Assembly (NCBI GenBank): GCA_038373885.1
Contig: JAWZYV010014440.1
Span: 653,001-717,000 of the forward strand
From: Cheiracanthium punctorium
Taxonomy: Eukaryota; Arthropoda; Arachnida; Araneae; Cheiracanthiidae
DNA: 64,000 nucleotides
Direction: 5' to 3'
Shown here piece by piece: positions 23,233 through 33,182 of the stretch (positions within the stretch are counted from its first letter, which is position 1; each line of letters starts with the position of its first letter). The notes beneath the pieces are model-generated. The model was not told the DNA's origin. It saw only the letters and a program-made list of their open reading frames with translations, and did no database searches. Position numbers and translations under genes: made by a program.

Positions 23233-23875
23233 CAGGGTGTCCAAACACGGTAATAATACTCTTTAATTGTTTATCTATTAGAAATAAGTGCTAATGTAAA
23301 CTGAAAAAATGTTCAAAAGAGGGAAGGAAAAAAGACTACGATAAAAATATTCGCTCGTTATTTTTAAAACGTTAGACGTTTAAAATTTGTATACGAACCC
23401 CGTACAAAAAAGTTCTCAGTTAGTAAAATGTACCCGATATAGTAATGAGGTGGTGTACAAATTTTTAGCCTTTCGCCATGAAACGTTTGAGATACCTTTA
23501 AACAAAAGTGGTGAAGACTATGCATGATTTCGAATAAAAATATTTATTGCAAGAGAATTTACTCCCCCAATTATTGTTTTCTTTCATATTTTTTGTACGA
23601 CCCCTGAAACGTGATCAATCTTCCTCATTTTTTCCCCTTCAAGAGCCTCTGTACAGTGGTTGAAACCAGCATAAATGTATCTTCATATTTCTGCAATTTT
23701 TAGGATACAATCAAATTTTGTACGTTCATTGATTAGAGTTTGGGGTACATTTTACTAACTGGGAAATGTTTTGTACGGGTGTCGTAAAGAAATTTTTAAA
23801 ATGTAACTTTTTGAAAATTAACGACAAGAAATGTTTATAAATGTATTTTTTTTTCCTACCTTATTTTAAACATTT

Positions 23876-23883
<8 letters not shown>
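23233..23883. mobile_element. Foldback element, CAGGGTG terminus, right tip lost
   Basis: The left end CAGGGTGTCCAAACACGG follows TA (23231-23232). The two halves are inverted repeats: the left segment containing CAGTTAGTAAAATGTACCC (about 23415-23435) matches the inverse of 23744-23764. Similarity extends outward over roughly 150 bp to AAATGTTC / AAACATTT. The expected right tip (CACCCTG) is absent and a (TG)n microsatellite begins at its place. I saw no coding remnant. Confidence 0.6.

Positions 23884-23911
<28 letters not shown>
23884..23911. repeat. (TG)n microsatellite
   Basis: This run of alternating TG, 14 units, abuts the degraded right end of the preceding foldback element. Confidence 0.9.
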
Positions 23912-25572
23912 GGAGGCTGCAATTCGCCGATCATATGTGTAAATCCTAATAATGAAACGTATAGCACTTTAACATTTTTCAAATTCGTATAACAGGTTTA
24001 ACGTATAACGTATTTCGTACAACTTTAAATTATGTATGTTTTGAATGATCGATACGAAAGTATCTTGGAAATCAAATCTTTACATCTTCATTTTACACAA
24101 ATAAAATGAGAGGTTTAGTAAAAATTTGCCTATTCTTATATATTTTTTAAATTATGTCTTTTTATAATGCGATTTTTTATCAACTTTAAACAATTACCAT
24201 ATATAAATAGTTATTAATCTACTGGATATTGGTTACGCTGTTATAAAGTTTGAACTTCATCATATCAGGAACCATAGATTAATTGCGTATTAATTGGTTT
24301 AACTCGAGATACCTGCAGCCTTAAATGTAAATTTATCTCAACACTCCCTGTAAATTTATCTCAGAAAAAAAAATTATAAATATATCTAACAGCTACAGAC
24401 AAATAAATAAGGTCAAATATTTCAAAGTATTGATTAAATAGAAAAGAAGATTAAATTAAATGTTTCCCTAGAAATATGTACGAAATATACGAAGTATAGA
24501 CATATGAATGTCAATTAATCTTTTACTGAACATATGCGAAATTTTTGACCTATTTTGAACATTTCAGCGATTATATTGAAAACAAATGTGACATTGAGGG
24601 TACGGAAAATCAGCATTTCCTTTTAGAAAGTAATGCTGTAAAATTGTAAAGTACATTTTTAATCAAAAATAGAAAATGAACTTACGGAAAAAGAAACCAA
24701 TTTCAAAAGATTTTGTATTTTGTTAAAAGAAAAGATTAGTTCTCCTGTATAAATGAAAAACAAAGTTAAACTAAAAATTTTATAAAATGGAAACTAGTTT
24801 TGTTGTCTAATTTTTCATCTTGATTTGTGAATTATATAATCATTTTGCAAATTTGTTTTTGTTAACACTATAAATGCAATTGCTGAAAAATATTTGGAAC
24901 TATGTTTTCTCGGAGCTACTATTTAATTAACTTTCGTGAAAAGCTAGTGAATGTTAGAAATTTGACTTTGATACTAATTCTAAGTGATACAGTTCTACTT
25001 ACGAAACAAATATACAAATCGATTAACTAATATGGAAACTAAACATATTAAAAAAAATAATCAAACTTCCGAGTAAGGAAGACCTCTGATAAGAAATATG
25101 AAAGGAAAATAAGTAAAAAGAAACTTGCCAAACAATAAAATCATATTATTTACTCAGGGTATATCTCTGCAGGATAAGAACTTCTTGCTCCATTGTCTGC
25201 TTTACTGAGTAGAAAGTGTAGGCCTTTCTTAACGAAAAACCAACGCTTTCTTATAAGCTCTTGTATTAGCGTTTAGCCAGATTATAGTTTTTTTTCTGAA
25301 TTTCTAACTTTCCCATGATTTTCGTATAAGAGGATAACAGTTATTTTTCAGAAATACAATGTAAGTGTGCGATATTCTCTAAATTCATGAAATAAATATA
25401 ATAGCAGTAGTAGATTTGAATTAAAAAAATGAAAAGAAACGAGGAAAGTGATTCAGAATTTAATTATGTTAATAAACACCAATAAAAAAAAGATAGCAAA
25501 CAATATCTTGAGTTTTAATTGTCCTATTGAAATCTGTTAAAACCAATGTGCATGGTTCAATATTATATGTAA
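23912..25572. other. AT-rich DNA without a recognised gene
   Basis: No open frame of note and no element termini were found in these 1.7 kb. Confidence 0.6.
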
Positions 25573-26635
25573 CAGGGTGTCCAGTGCTAATGGTGTCCAA
25601 TGGTTATTTCCTAAACCGTTAAACAGAGACACATAGTTCCAATTGCAAAATTGCGTTAAATTGCGTAATCTATTATATCAGAAACAATCGAAGTCAATAA
25701 ATCAGTTCCTATAAAAATTACGGAATTTAAATTTTTATACGGTCCCCCAGTCCTATCAGTTATATTTAGAAAATTTTTCTTTGTACAAATTGGTGCACAG
25801 TTAAAAAAAAACGTCTTTCTGCTACCAAATTTACCGATTTATAGAACAGCAAATATTTTGACTTAAGTCTCTTTTCCATGTTCAAAAATGTCCCATTAAG
25901 AGACCATATAAATATTGAAATTTTAAAGTACAGGTTTTAATTTCATTTTCTGGCACAGAAGCAAAACTAATTTTAAAATACTAATTCTTAAGCAGAAGGT
26001 TATAGTCAGGCTCTATAAAAATCTATCCGGGGTCAGACTTAACTAAATGTCACTAATGTCAGACTCGTATGTGTGTAGCATGCAGATGTGTAACACCGCG
26101 TAATCAACGCAAAGTACAAAGCGAGTTTTCTATACAGGTGCACATTTGTATTGCAGCCGAAGGAAGCTACTTTTGAGCAAATGTTACGCTAACAGAATTT
26201 GTAATATTATTTTAATTTTCTAAAATGCACATATTTGTATTTTAAAATGTTTCATTCGTTAATATTCATTACTGTAATCTATAATCATAAAATAGTTAAC
26301 GAAGTTGTTAATAACTATCACAAGACCATGCACATTAATTTTTCTCAATGTCATTTTGTATACAACCCCTATTTCGCGGCTCGAAAAGTGCTCTAACTTT
26401 AAGCAGCTGTAACTGGGTGAATTTCGGTCGTAGAAGGACGATTTTTGTGGGGGGGTGCATGGAATTGTATAAATAAAATTTTTCTAAATGTAGCTGGTAG
26501 GATCGTGGGACCGTATGAAAATTTAAATTTAATTTTTATAGGAATCGATTTATTGACTTTGATTGTTTCTGGTATATGTCTCAGACTAACGGTTTAGGAA
26601 ATAGCCATTAGGAACCGTTAGCACTGGACACCCTG
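25573..26635. mobile_element. Long-TIR foldback element
   Basis: The 1063-bp element starts CAGGGTGTCCAGTGCTAA and ends with the inverse TTAGCACTGGACACCCTG. The inverted arms are about 240 bp: GGTTATTTCCTAAACCGTTA on the left pairs with GGCTATTTCCTAAACCGTTA read inversely on the right, and CAATCGAAGTCAATAAATC with CAATCAAAGTCAATAAATC. The right flank is TA; the left is AA, so the expected TA duplication is not intact. The termini resemble those of the elements at 23233 and 30201 and suggest an IS630/mariner-type derivative. Confidence 0.75.
26112..26165 (+). pseudogene. Possible transposase C-terminal remnant
   Basis: Inside the foldback element, one frame reads VQSEFSIQVHICIAAEGSYF before a stop. 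It resembles the C-terminal pattern (R/Q-x-x-x-CI-x-x-x-G-x-x-F) of IS630/mariner-type transposases that carry a DUF4817-like N-terminus. No catalytic core is recognisable upstream. The match is short. Confidence 0.35.
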
Positions 26636-26637
26636 TA

Positions 26638-27284
26638 TATAAAACACATGCATGTATATCCTTTTTCAGGGGCTTTGACGATTCATATTTCTTACATTAA
26701 CAATTTTACATTACCTATTCAATCTCTTAACCCTCGTTTACACAAACAGGGAATTTTATTGCTCACAGAGGAAAAATTTGCGGTTTATCATTTTAGGGGC
26801 TGTATATTATAGTTAAAATGGCAAAATTAGGTGTTTAATATCCGATATTAGCTGGCATTTTCAAAGCTATTTGTAAAAAAAATGTGGTGGTGGAAGGAGG
26901 GTGTCTGTGTGTGGGTGGGGGGAAGTTCAGTTCATACTAAATTTAATGAGGAAAAAAAGAACGATTTATGCATGGTTTTGCTTTATGGGTATCTGAAATA
27001 CGATTCATTAATTCAATATTAATAAGAAAATAAATCTTTAAAAATTGACAAAATGTATTATCATTATTTACAACACAGAATATTTCATATATTGAAAAGT
27101 GAATTTAAAAAATTAATTATGAATTTGAAATGATATTAAAATAAATATACCTTCTAAAAGTGTAATTCCATAAATAACAACTGCGTGATGGTTTTTTTTT
27201 TTTTTTTTGTAAATAGAAAAGCATTGATGTTAATCTATACCTCCTAGTAGAGTGCTCATATCGTACCCATGGAATATAGACATG
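26638..27284. other. AT-rich DNA with a G-rich run
   Basis: No gene was seen. A strongly G-rich tract at about 26896-26923 contains at least four GGG runs on the plus strand and could form a G-quadruplex. Confidence 0.5.
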
Positions 27285-27560
27285 AGGGGGCTCAGCCCGC
27301 CCCATATCCCCGCCCGTACAGTGCTCGGGCACGATTGATTTCGGGCCCACGATTGTAGCCACGATTGTGTTCGGGATCGTCAGAAATTTCTACTTCATTG
27401 AACATACTCCTTATAAAAAGATTTTAGAAAATGATTCATGGGAGAGATAAGTAAATTATTATTTGATAAACTGCAATATAAGTAATTTGAAATTGCATTA
27501 AGAGTTTGCTATTATTTTTGTCTTTAATTTGCACAAACGGCAAAAATTATGATATTATGT
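27285..27560 (-). mobile_element. Diverged copy of the 9760-10284 hAT-like MITE
   Basis: GGGGGCTCAGCCCGCCCC, CACGATTGTGTTCGGGATCGT, TTGAACATACTCCTT and CTTTAATTTGCAC...AAACGGCAAAA appear in the same order as on the inverse strand of the 9760-10284 element. Both termini are degraded, so the boundaries are approximate. The 81-codon minus-strand frame at 27117-27362 overlaps it and is not considered a gene. Confidence 0.6.
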
Positions 27561-27859
27561 CAACGAAGTAATTGACTTTTGAAAAAGAAAGAAAAAACAA
27601 AGACAAAAGCCAACACTTCTTTGAGTTAGTACACTACTGTAGCAAGTGGGCCTGCGTAATAAAACAGGTTCTTAGAACGATGCATATTCATGGATTATTA
27701 CAGAATTTAATCTTCCTAATTTTTGATACAGTTATGTTGTATTATGTATAATATATTTTCCTAGTCTGAATGGTATTCTTTAATGTTTGTTATATCTGTA
27801 TTTGTGATTTCTATATTACTTTATTCATTCATTTTAATTCTTAGTTAGTTTTATTTTGT

Positions 27860-27865
<6 letters not shown>

Positions 27866-27907
<42 letters not shown>
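27866..27907. repeat. (AT)n microsatellite
   Basis: About 21 uninterrupted AT units. Confidence 0.9.
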
Positions 27908-27910
<3 letters not shown>

Positions 27911-28590
27911 TATAACGTACGAAATTATTAATAAGTATCTCTTTTCAATAAACTGATTTTTGAACTACAATAAATCGACGAGTATTAACGTGAAGTCTGT
28001 TTTAATAATGAAAATGTCACACAAAAGCAACTTTATTTCCTATCACAAAGAAGTAGCGTTCTTTGAGACTCAGTCAAAAGATATTTGTATCCAATGTAAA
28101 ACGTGCCAAGGATAAAAATGATGTATTGGGGAAGTTTTCGAAACGACATTTCACCGAAAAGTCCTTAAAAATACCAGACTTCTTTTGATATTTCGGAATT
28201 CAGCAGAAATTCCTCAGTGCATTCCGTACAGCTCTTTTGAAATGGCTTTATTATTATTTTTATATCACTTTTATTGTTCTATTTTCATATTCTCAATAGA
28301 AAAGCCAAGTGGAGAAAAAATTTCGAAGTCAGCTTATTTTTTTTTTAATTTTCTTTTTTTACTTGGTAGCATTAAACAATTGTTCAATGTAATTCTTTTG
28401 TCGGGAAATCATACCTTGTATGCAGATTAAATGACAGAAACTTGGACAAATGAACAGTAATCAATTTCATCTTGGTTTCATGTTTTACGTACATAAGTAG
28501 TATTTATAATATGTACTCATAAATTTCGCTGGGTGTTTCAGTTTGAGTCATTTGAAATTAAAAAAATTAACACAATTATTAATAAAGTAC
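27908..28590. other. AT-rich DNA without a recognised gene
   Basis: The 81-codon frame at 28185-28430 is hydrophobic by AT bias only. No element was recognised. Confidence 0.5.
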
Positions 28591-28790
28591 AGGGTGTCCG
28601 AAATGTATGGCTGCGCTTTCAAAAATTAACTAGGAAAAGGCTGCGTACCCGTTCTCCGCACGGTAAGGAACGAAACTTTTTCTTACATCTATAATTCGAA
28701 TTGATTCCAGTAATTTGGAATCTAAAAATAAGCAAAATGATTTGACTCTTGGCATAAAGTTACTCATTAGTTATTCGTAAAGTTAGTATA
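28591..28790 (+). mobile_element. Solo terminal arm of a CAGGGTG foldback element
   Basis: CAGGGTGTCCGAAATGTATG follows TA and has the same tip as the elements at 23233 and 25573. No inverse partner was found downstream, so this is probably a truncated element. Its inner limit is a guess. Confidence 0.4.
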
Positions 28791-29512
28791 AGTACTGACC
28801 TGAGACCATTTTTAATATTATAACACAAAAACTATGTTGGTGTCATTCGCGATCAGAAAAAGAAGAGCGTGACGGTTTGCAGCGAAAATTCCTAACTTTC
28901 AAAATATCTCATTTCTACATCATACTCTTTTTTAGATTTAAGTTATACCACCTTAGATACTACATGATGTGGACAACTGTTTTATTTTATAGTTAAATAG
29001 TTGTGTACCCGCACTTAGCAAAGGAAGAAGAGAAGATTTTCCCAAAATGTGATCATAACCACTTGTGACAAAACAGAATGTCCAAAAAAAAAAAGTTCAT
29101 TTACAGACTTTCCTGTTGAAACTACCGCGGGATATATTAACGCGACGTAGAATTACTTGATGTTTAGTTAGCTGGGATGTAAGATGGTTGTTGAAAAAGA
29201 AATAGAACACTTAGTTTCACGAAATATTTATTAATGCGGTCTATTGTGCTTTGATCAATATTGCCCTAGCATATCTACTAACTATTACTTATACTATCTT
29301 GTACTGATACAAATACAATATATTTTCGTTTTTCAATCGTTAATGTTTAATTTGAAGAAACGGCTTATACATTTGCCAAGAATGTAGTCTTTTATTCTTT
29401 GGTGACTTTTGTAATTTACGCATTAATATAAACGATAATCATTTCACTTTATAGTTGGCACTAAAACAGCTCTCCATACATTTGTATGCATAATTCTTGT
29501 CAGATTGGCGTA
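28791..29512. other. AT-rich DNA without a recognised gene
   Basis: Nothing recognisable was found. Confidence 0.5.
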
Positions 29513-29520
29513 TTTAGCAC

Positions 29521-29715
29521 CAGGGCCCTATTATCTCACGGGCAAATCGGAACTTAGCCCAGTGCCCCCGGCTCGAAATGGACCCCAGTTTCAAATGTTG
29601 TTCTATAATATTCTTTTTTATAACAACATTTTATGACAAATAAAACAAATTTCATAGATGGAGACCCCCAAATTCATCAATACCCGGGGTCCCTGTTTGT
29701 CATAATCAGGCCCTG
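29521..29715. mobile_element. hAT-like MITE with perfect 8-bp TSD
   Basis: The 195-bp element is flanked by an identical 8-bp duplication TTTAGCAC (29513-29520 and 29716-29723). The left end is CAGGGCCCTATTATCTCAC; the right end read inversely is CAGGGCCTGATTATGACA. There is no coding capacity. The perfect duplication suggests insertion more recent than for most other MITEs here. Confidence 0.88.
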
Positions 29716-29723
29716 TTTAGCAC

Positions 29724-30198
29724 CGCAAAATATTTCTTGCGATTCGAAAACGTGTCCCGTTTAAAATCTCAATTGAAAATAATGCTGGATAATTTACTGG
29801 TGAAAAAACAGCATTCAATTCTTTTTCTGGCAACGTAAAATAAAATATGGAATTATTTCATGCGTGTGGCGTATGTTTTGCTTGTGAGTCCGTTATTCTG
29901 ATTGAGTTTCGAAAGGGGTTTTAAACTGGTGACATCAAAGTGGCGCACTTTTCACATGTGAAAACTCAGTTATTTTAAAGTAATTTTATTTATTTTTTTC
30001 AACTGGCAATTTTAATCATTGTTACTGTCTCCATGACAAACAAACCCCAAGATACCATACCGAAAATTTTAAGCTGCTGCGATTGAAATGAAAATCCTTC
30101 TTTACTTAAAAAATTCGTAAAAAAATCTCCTAATTTATATTTTCCTCTGGTTTTTCTTTTAAAAGAGGGCGAAATGTATGCTCCGTCTTTTGCCGAAA
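29724..30198. other. AT-rich DNA without a recognised gene
   Basis: Nothing recognisable was found between the two mobile elements. Confidence 0.5.
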
Positions 30199-30200
30199 TA

Positions 30201-31020
30201 CAGGGTTGTCCAAATTAAACTTCCCCAACTCAGAGGCCTGTGCAGGATGTTGTATGGGTCATAATGTGATGAAATTTTGAAAACAGACACTTCAGATCAC
30301 GCGCTCGTGATTTATTTTAAAAAAATTATTAGTACAAGAAGTTGCCGATAGGTGGCGCTGTAACACTAGTAATTTGCATATTGCGACAACGTGATTTGCA
30401 GAAATAAAGCTTCTACGCAACGTATCCAAAAGACAAGCCCTACAAAAGTGGAAGACAGGCGCTGCACAGGCAGTTGTTTCCAGCTCGCTGATGCACAATG
30501 GCGACTTTGAAAGACAAAGCTCTGTTACTGAAACTTTTCTACCAGAATGACGAGAACTCCTGTGCTGCGATAAGAGCATTCCGTCGGCTGAAGAACTTAC
30601 GCCGAGGACCAATGACACCTCGCGCTTTACGAGACATGATGAAGAAGTTCGAAAGAACCGGACAGCTGGGAATTTTACCAGGTAGAGGACGACATGTTGT
30701 GGATTCTGCACGCGTACAAGACGTTGCTTTGGCGGTCGTGGACGCCACTAGCCAATCGCCACATGGTGTCGTCAGTGTGCCAACTGTTTCTCGTGCTGTT
30801 GATATGCCCTATTCGACCACGGCACACATATAGAACATCTGTAGAACGTCTTGTTGATCTGCAGCGCCACCTATCGGCAACTTCTTGTACTAATATTTTT
30901 TTTTAATAAATCACGAGCGCGTGATCTGAAGTGTCTGTTTTCAAAATTTCATCACATTATGACCCATACAACATCCTGCACAGGCCTCTGAGTTGGGGAA
31001 GTTTAATTTGGACAACCCTG
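30201..31020 (+). mobile_element. 820-bp long-TIR element encoding an HTH-only transposase fragment
   Basis: It is flanked by TA (30199-30200 and 31021-31022). Inverted repeats of about 160 bp (30201-30360 and 30862-31020) start CAGGGTTGTCCAAATTAAAC and end at GATAGGTGGCGCTG. They are almost identical, differing mainly around an A/T run near 30315-30330. The interior holds one intact 111-codon frame that is the start of a transposase gene; the catalytic part is deleted. Near-identical arms argue for recent mobilisation or arm homogenisation. Minus-strand frames at 30292-30711 and 30539-30748 are shadows. Confidence 0.93.
30498..30833 (+). CDS. Transposase N-terminal DNA-binding fragment (DUF4817-like HTH)
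   Basis: The 111-aa product begins MATLKDKALLLKLFYQ. Residues ~4-58 fit the DUF4817 helix-turn-helix found at the N-terminus of many arthropod IS630/mariner-type transposases, with the typical ...AAIRAFRRLKNLRRGPMTPR pattern. A GRGR motif (62-65) of AT-hook character follows, then the start of a second HTH (VSVPTVSRAVDMPYS, ~92-105). The frame ends at residue 111, within or just after that second HTH, where the element jumps to its right arm. No DDE residues remain. In the intact family the full protein would be around 340 aa or more. If expressed, it could bind element ends without cutting. Expression is unproven, and the alternative is a simple deletion derivative. Confidence 0.75.
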   Translation: MATLKDKALLLKLFYQNDENSCAAIRAFRRLKNLRRGPMTPRALRDMMKKFERTGQLGILPGRGRHVVDSARVQDVALAVVDATSQSPHGVVSVPTVSRAVDMPYSTTAHI

Positions 31021-31022
31021 TA

Positions 31023-31490
31023 TAAAAGTTATGACGGATAGAATTCAAGATGCAGCAATTTAAAAAATATTTTACGAAAGTCAGCGTCAAATTTAATTTT
31101 ATTTGAAAAATTCCCCAAAATCTGAAAATTATGTTACACAGTCCGAACAAACAATTTTTAAAAGAAAATTTTCTCCTCTATCCGATGATATAAACTTCGT
31201 TTTCTTGCGAGTGTAATTACCGGCGTTATTACGTATTAAGAGAGAAAAATCACTAAAAATCGGACAAAACATAAAATAAAACATTTTCTAATTCTAATTT
31301 CGATAAAATCGCTCCGAGACGTGCTAGGATCTGTCCTAGTGAAGCCGTATGCAAAATTCGGTAGGTCTGCGACCAACCGTCTCGGCGCAATGCGATCGAG
31401 AGACGCGCGCAAGAAGATCGGACGTCACAAACCTACCTACATAGCTACATACAATGTTTACTCTCGATTTTATTATATACGAGCTGAAGT
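31023..31490. other. Mixed-composition DNA; 101-codon frame unassigned
   Basis: From about 31310 to 31450 GC content rises, and a frame at 31321-31626 (101 codons) contains RSATNRLGAMRSRDARKKIG. I do not recognise it. It may belong to the 5' part of the repeat that continues as the tandem array. Confidence 0.3.
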
Positions 31491-31507
31491 ACCCGTCCTT
31501 GACGGGT
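31491..31507. repeat. Hairpin ACCCGTC-CTT-GACGGGT
   Basis: A perfect 7-bp stem with a 3-nt loop lies just upstream of the tandem array. It may mark the end of the repeat element to which the array belongs. Confidence 0.6.
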
Positions 31508-31639
31508 TAGTGAATGCAAATTTCCAAAAAGCAAGAACTTTCGTCAGCATTGTAGGAGTACACAGACTGGATGGAATATGTTGCCAAAGTAAAGAAAGCG
31601 AAGTTATAATTTTTATGTATTGTTAAAATATTGCAGGTT

Positions 31640-32785
31640 AAGAGTGTCACTAAGTAATATCATTTCATTCGCTTTAGTCGTAATTATGGGATGCGCGAAC
31701 GAATATTTACGAATATAGAAATAATTTTCGCAAAATCTCAAAATCTAATCAACAGCTTTGAAAAATTGGAAGCCTAGAATTTAAGTGAAGTGACAACCTA
31801 TCATGTCACCCAATTTCGTTTCATTCCCTGCAGGCTTTATTTCGTGATGCTGGAACAAAATTTCAGCATTTTAAAACGATTTTTGCAAAATCTCCAAATG
31901 TAATCAAAATATTTTAAAAATTCAACGCCTATAAATTAAGATTAGCAACTACCTATCATATCACTAAATTTCGTATCATTCGTATTAGTTGTTATTACGT
32001 GATGTTTGAAGAAATATAAACGTATTTTGAGAGAATTTTCACAAAATCTCAAAATCTAATGAAAATGTTTAAAAAATTGGATACCTATAGTTTATGTTGA
32101 GCAACCATCTATCATGTGACCCAATTTCATATAATTCGCTTTAGTCGTTATTACGAATTGCGGGAACAAAGATTCACTCAGTTTTAAACGATTTTCGCAA
32201 AATCTCGAAATCGGATCGATTTTTTAAAATTAGATGCTTATAGTTTAAGGTGAGTGACCACCTATCATTTCACCAAATATCATTTTTTCACCTTTGCAGT
32301 TATTACGTGATGTGCGAACACAAATTTACGCAGTTTGAAACGATTTTCGCAAAATCTGAAAATCTAATGAAAAATTTTAAAAATTCGACGCCTATGTCTT
32401 AAGTTGAGTGACCACCTATCATGACACCCAATTTCGTATCATTCGCTTCAGTCGTTTTTACGTGATGCTCGAACACAAATTTACGCAGTTTGACAGGATT
32501 TTCGCAAAATCTCAAAATCCAATCAAGATTTTTTAAAAATTGGACGCCTATGTTTTAAGTTGAGTGACCACCTATCATGACACCCAATTTCATATCATTT
32601 GCTTCAGTCGTTTTTACGTGATGCTTGAACACAAATTTACGCAGTTTGAAACGATTTTCGCAAAATCTGAAAATCTAATCAAGATTTTTTTTTAATTCGA
32701 CGCCTATGTTTTAAGTTGAGTGACCACCTATCATGATACCCAATTTCATATCATTCGCTTCAGCCGTTTTTACGTGATGCTTAAA
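31640..32785. repeat. Tandem array of ~155-bp units
   Basis: At least seven diverged units recur about every 155 bp. Each contains a core like ATCATTCGCTTCAGTCG, then TTTTTACGTGATGCT, CAAATTTACGCAGTTT, GATTTTCGCAAAATCT, GACGCCTATG and GTGACCACCTATCATG. Anchors for the first motif lie near 31665, 31825, 31972, 32130, 32283, 32438, 32595 and 32750. The 3' units are most alike, consistent with expansion at that end. No coding capacity is present. Confidence 0.85.
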
Positions 32786-32799
32786 CAGAAAAAGCGTCA

Positions 32800-32856
32800 C
32801 GGACAGAATGACAGAATGACAGAACGAAGGAACGACAGAACGACAGAATGACAGGC
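32800..32856. repeat. Short-period repeat (ACAGAAYG)n
   Basis: Six to seven imperfect 8-9-bp units such as GACAGAATGACAGAACG follow directly on the tandem array. The minus-strand frames at 32711-33020 are artefacts of this. Confidence 0.75.
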
Positions 32857-32970
32857 AGACAAACTTTTTTTTGAGGGTCGCATCGGATTCCCGGGTGCTT
32901 GAAACGGATAGAAATCGCAAAGTTTTTGAATTCCAAGAAATGTACAGACAAAAGTCTAATTTTATTTATA

Positions 32971-32972
<2 letters not shown>

Positions 32973-33001
<29 letters not shown>

Positions 33002-33002
33002 A
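32973..33002. repeat. (GATAA)6 microsatellite
   Basis: Six perfect GATAA units sit after TTTATTTATATA. A pentanucleotide tail of this kind is common at the 3' end of retroelements, so the segment from about 31310 to 33002 may be one element. That link is inference. Confidence 0.85.
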
Positions 33003-33149
33003 ACAAAAAAAGATGTTCACTTACGGTTTTTTAAAAATGTAACTTGAATATGCATTAGAATCCCTCAAAAAGTCCTCTGACTAAGGCATCTTCCCCGTAG
33101 GAAGATTCCCCTGGTTTAGGCTTGCCAGAACAAACAACCGTTTTCTTTA

Positions 33150-33182
<33 letters not shown>

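Noticed and set aside
28591..29520. Complete foldback element starting CAGGGTGTCCGAAATG
   Set aside because: No inverse right arm was found, so only a solo arm is called.
30292..30711. 139-codon minus-strand frame
   Set aside because: It lies antisense to the transposase fragment and across the left TIR; the plus frame has the recognisable HTH, so this is a shadow.
31482..31520. Hammerhead ribozyme near CTGAAGT and the ACCCGTC hairpin
   Set aside because: The conserved core after the hairpin (GAAA) is absent and the first core does not match CTGANGA, so only the hairpin is reported.
31640..32785. CRISPR array
   Set aside because: The whole ~155-bp unit is repeated and diverged, with no short identical repeats alternating with unique spacers; the context is eukaryotic.
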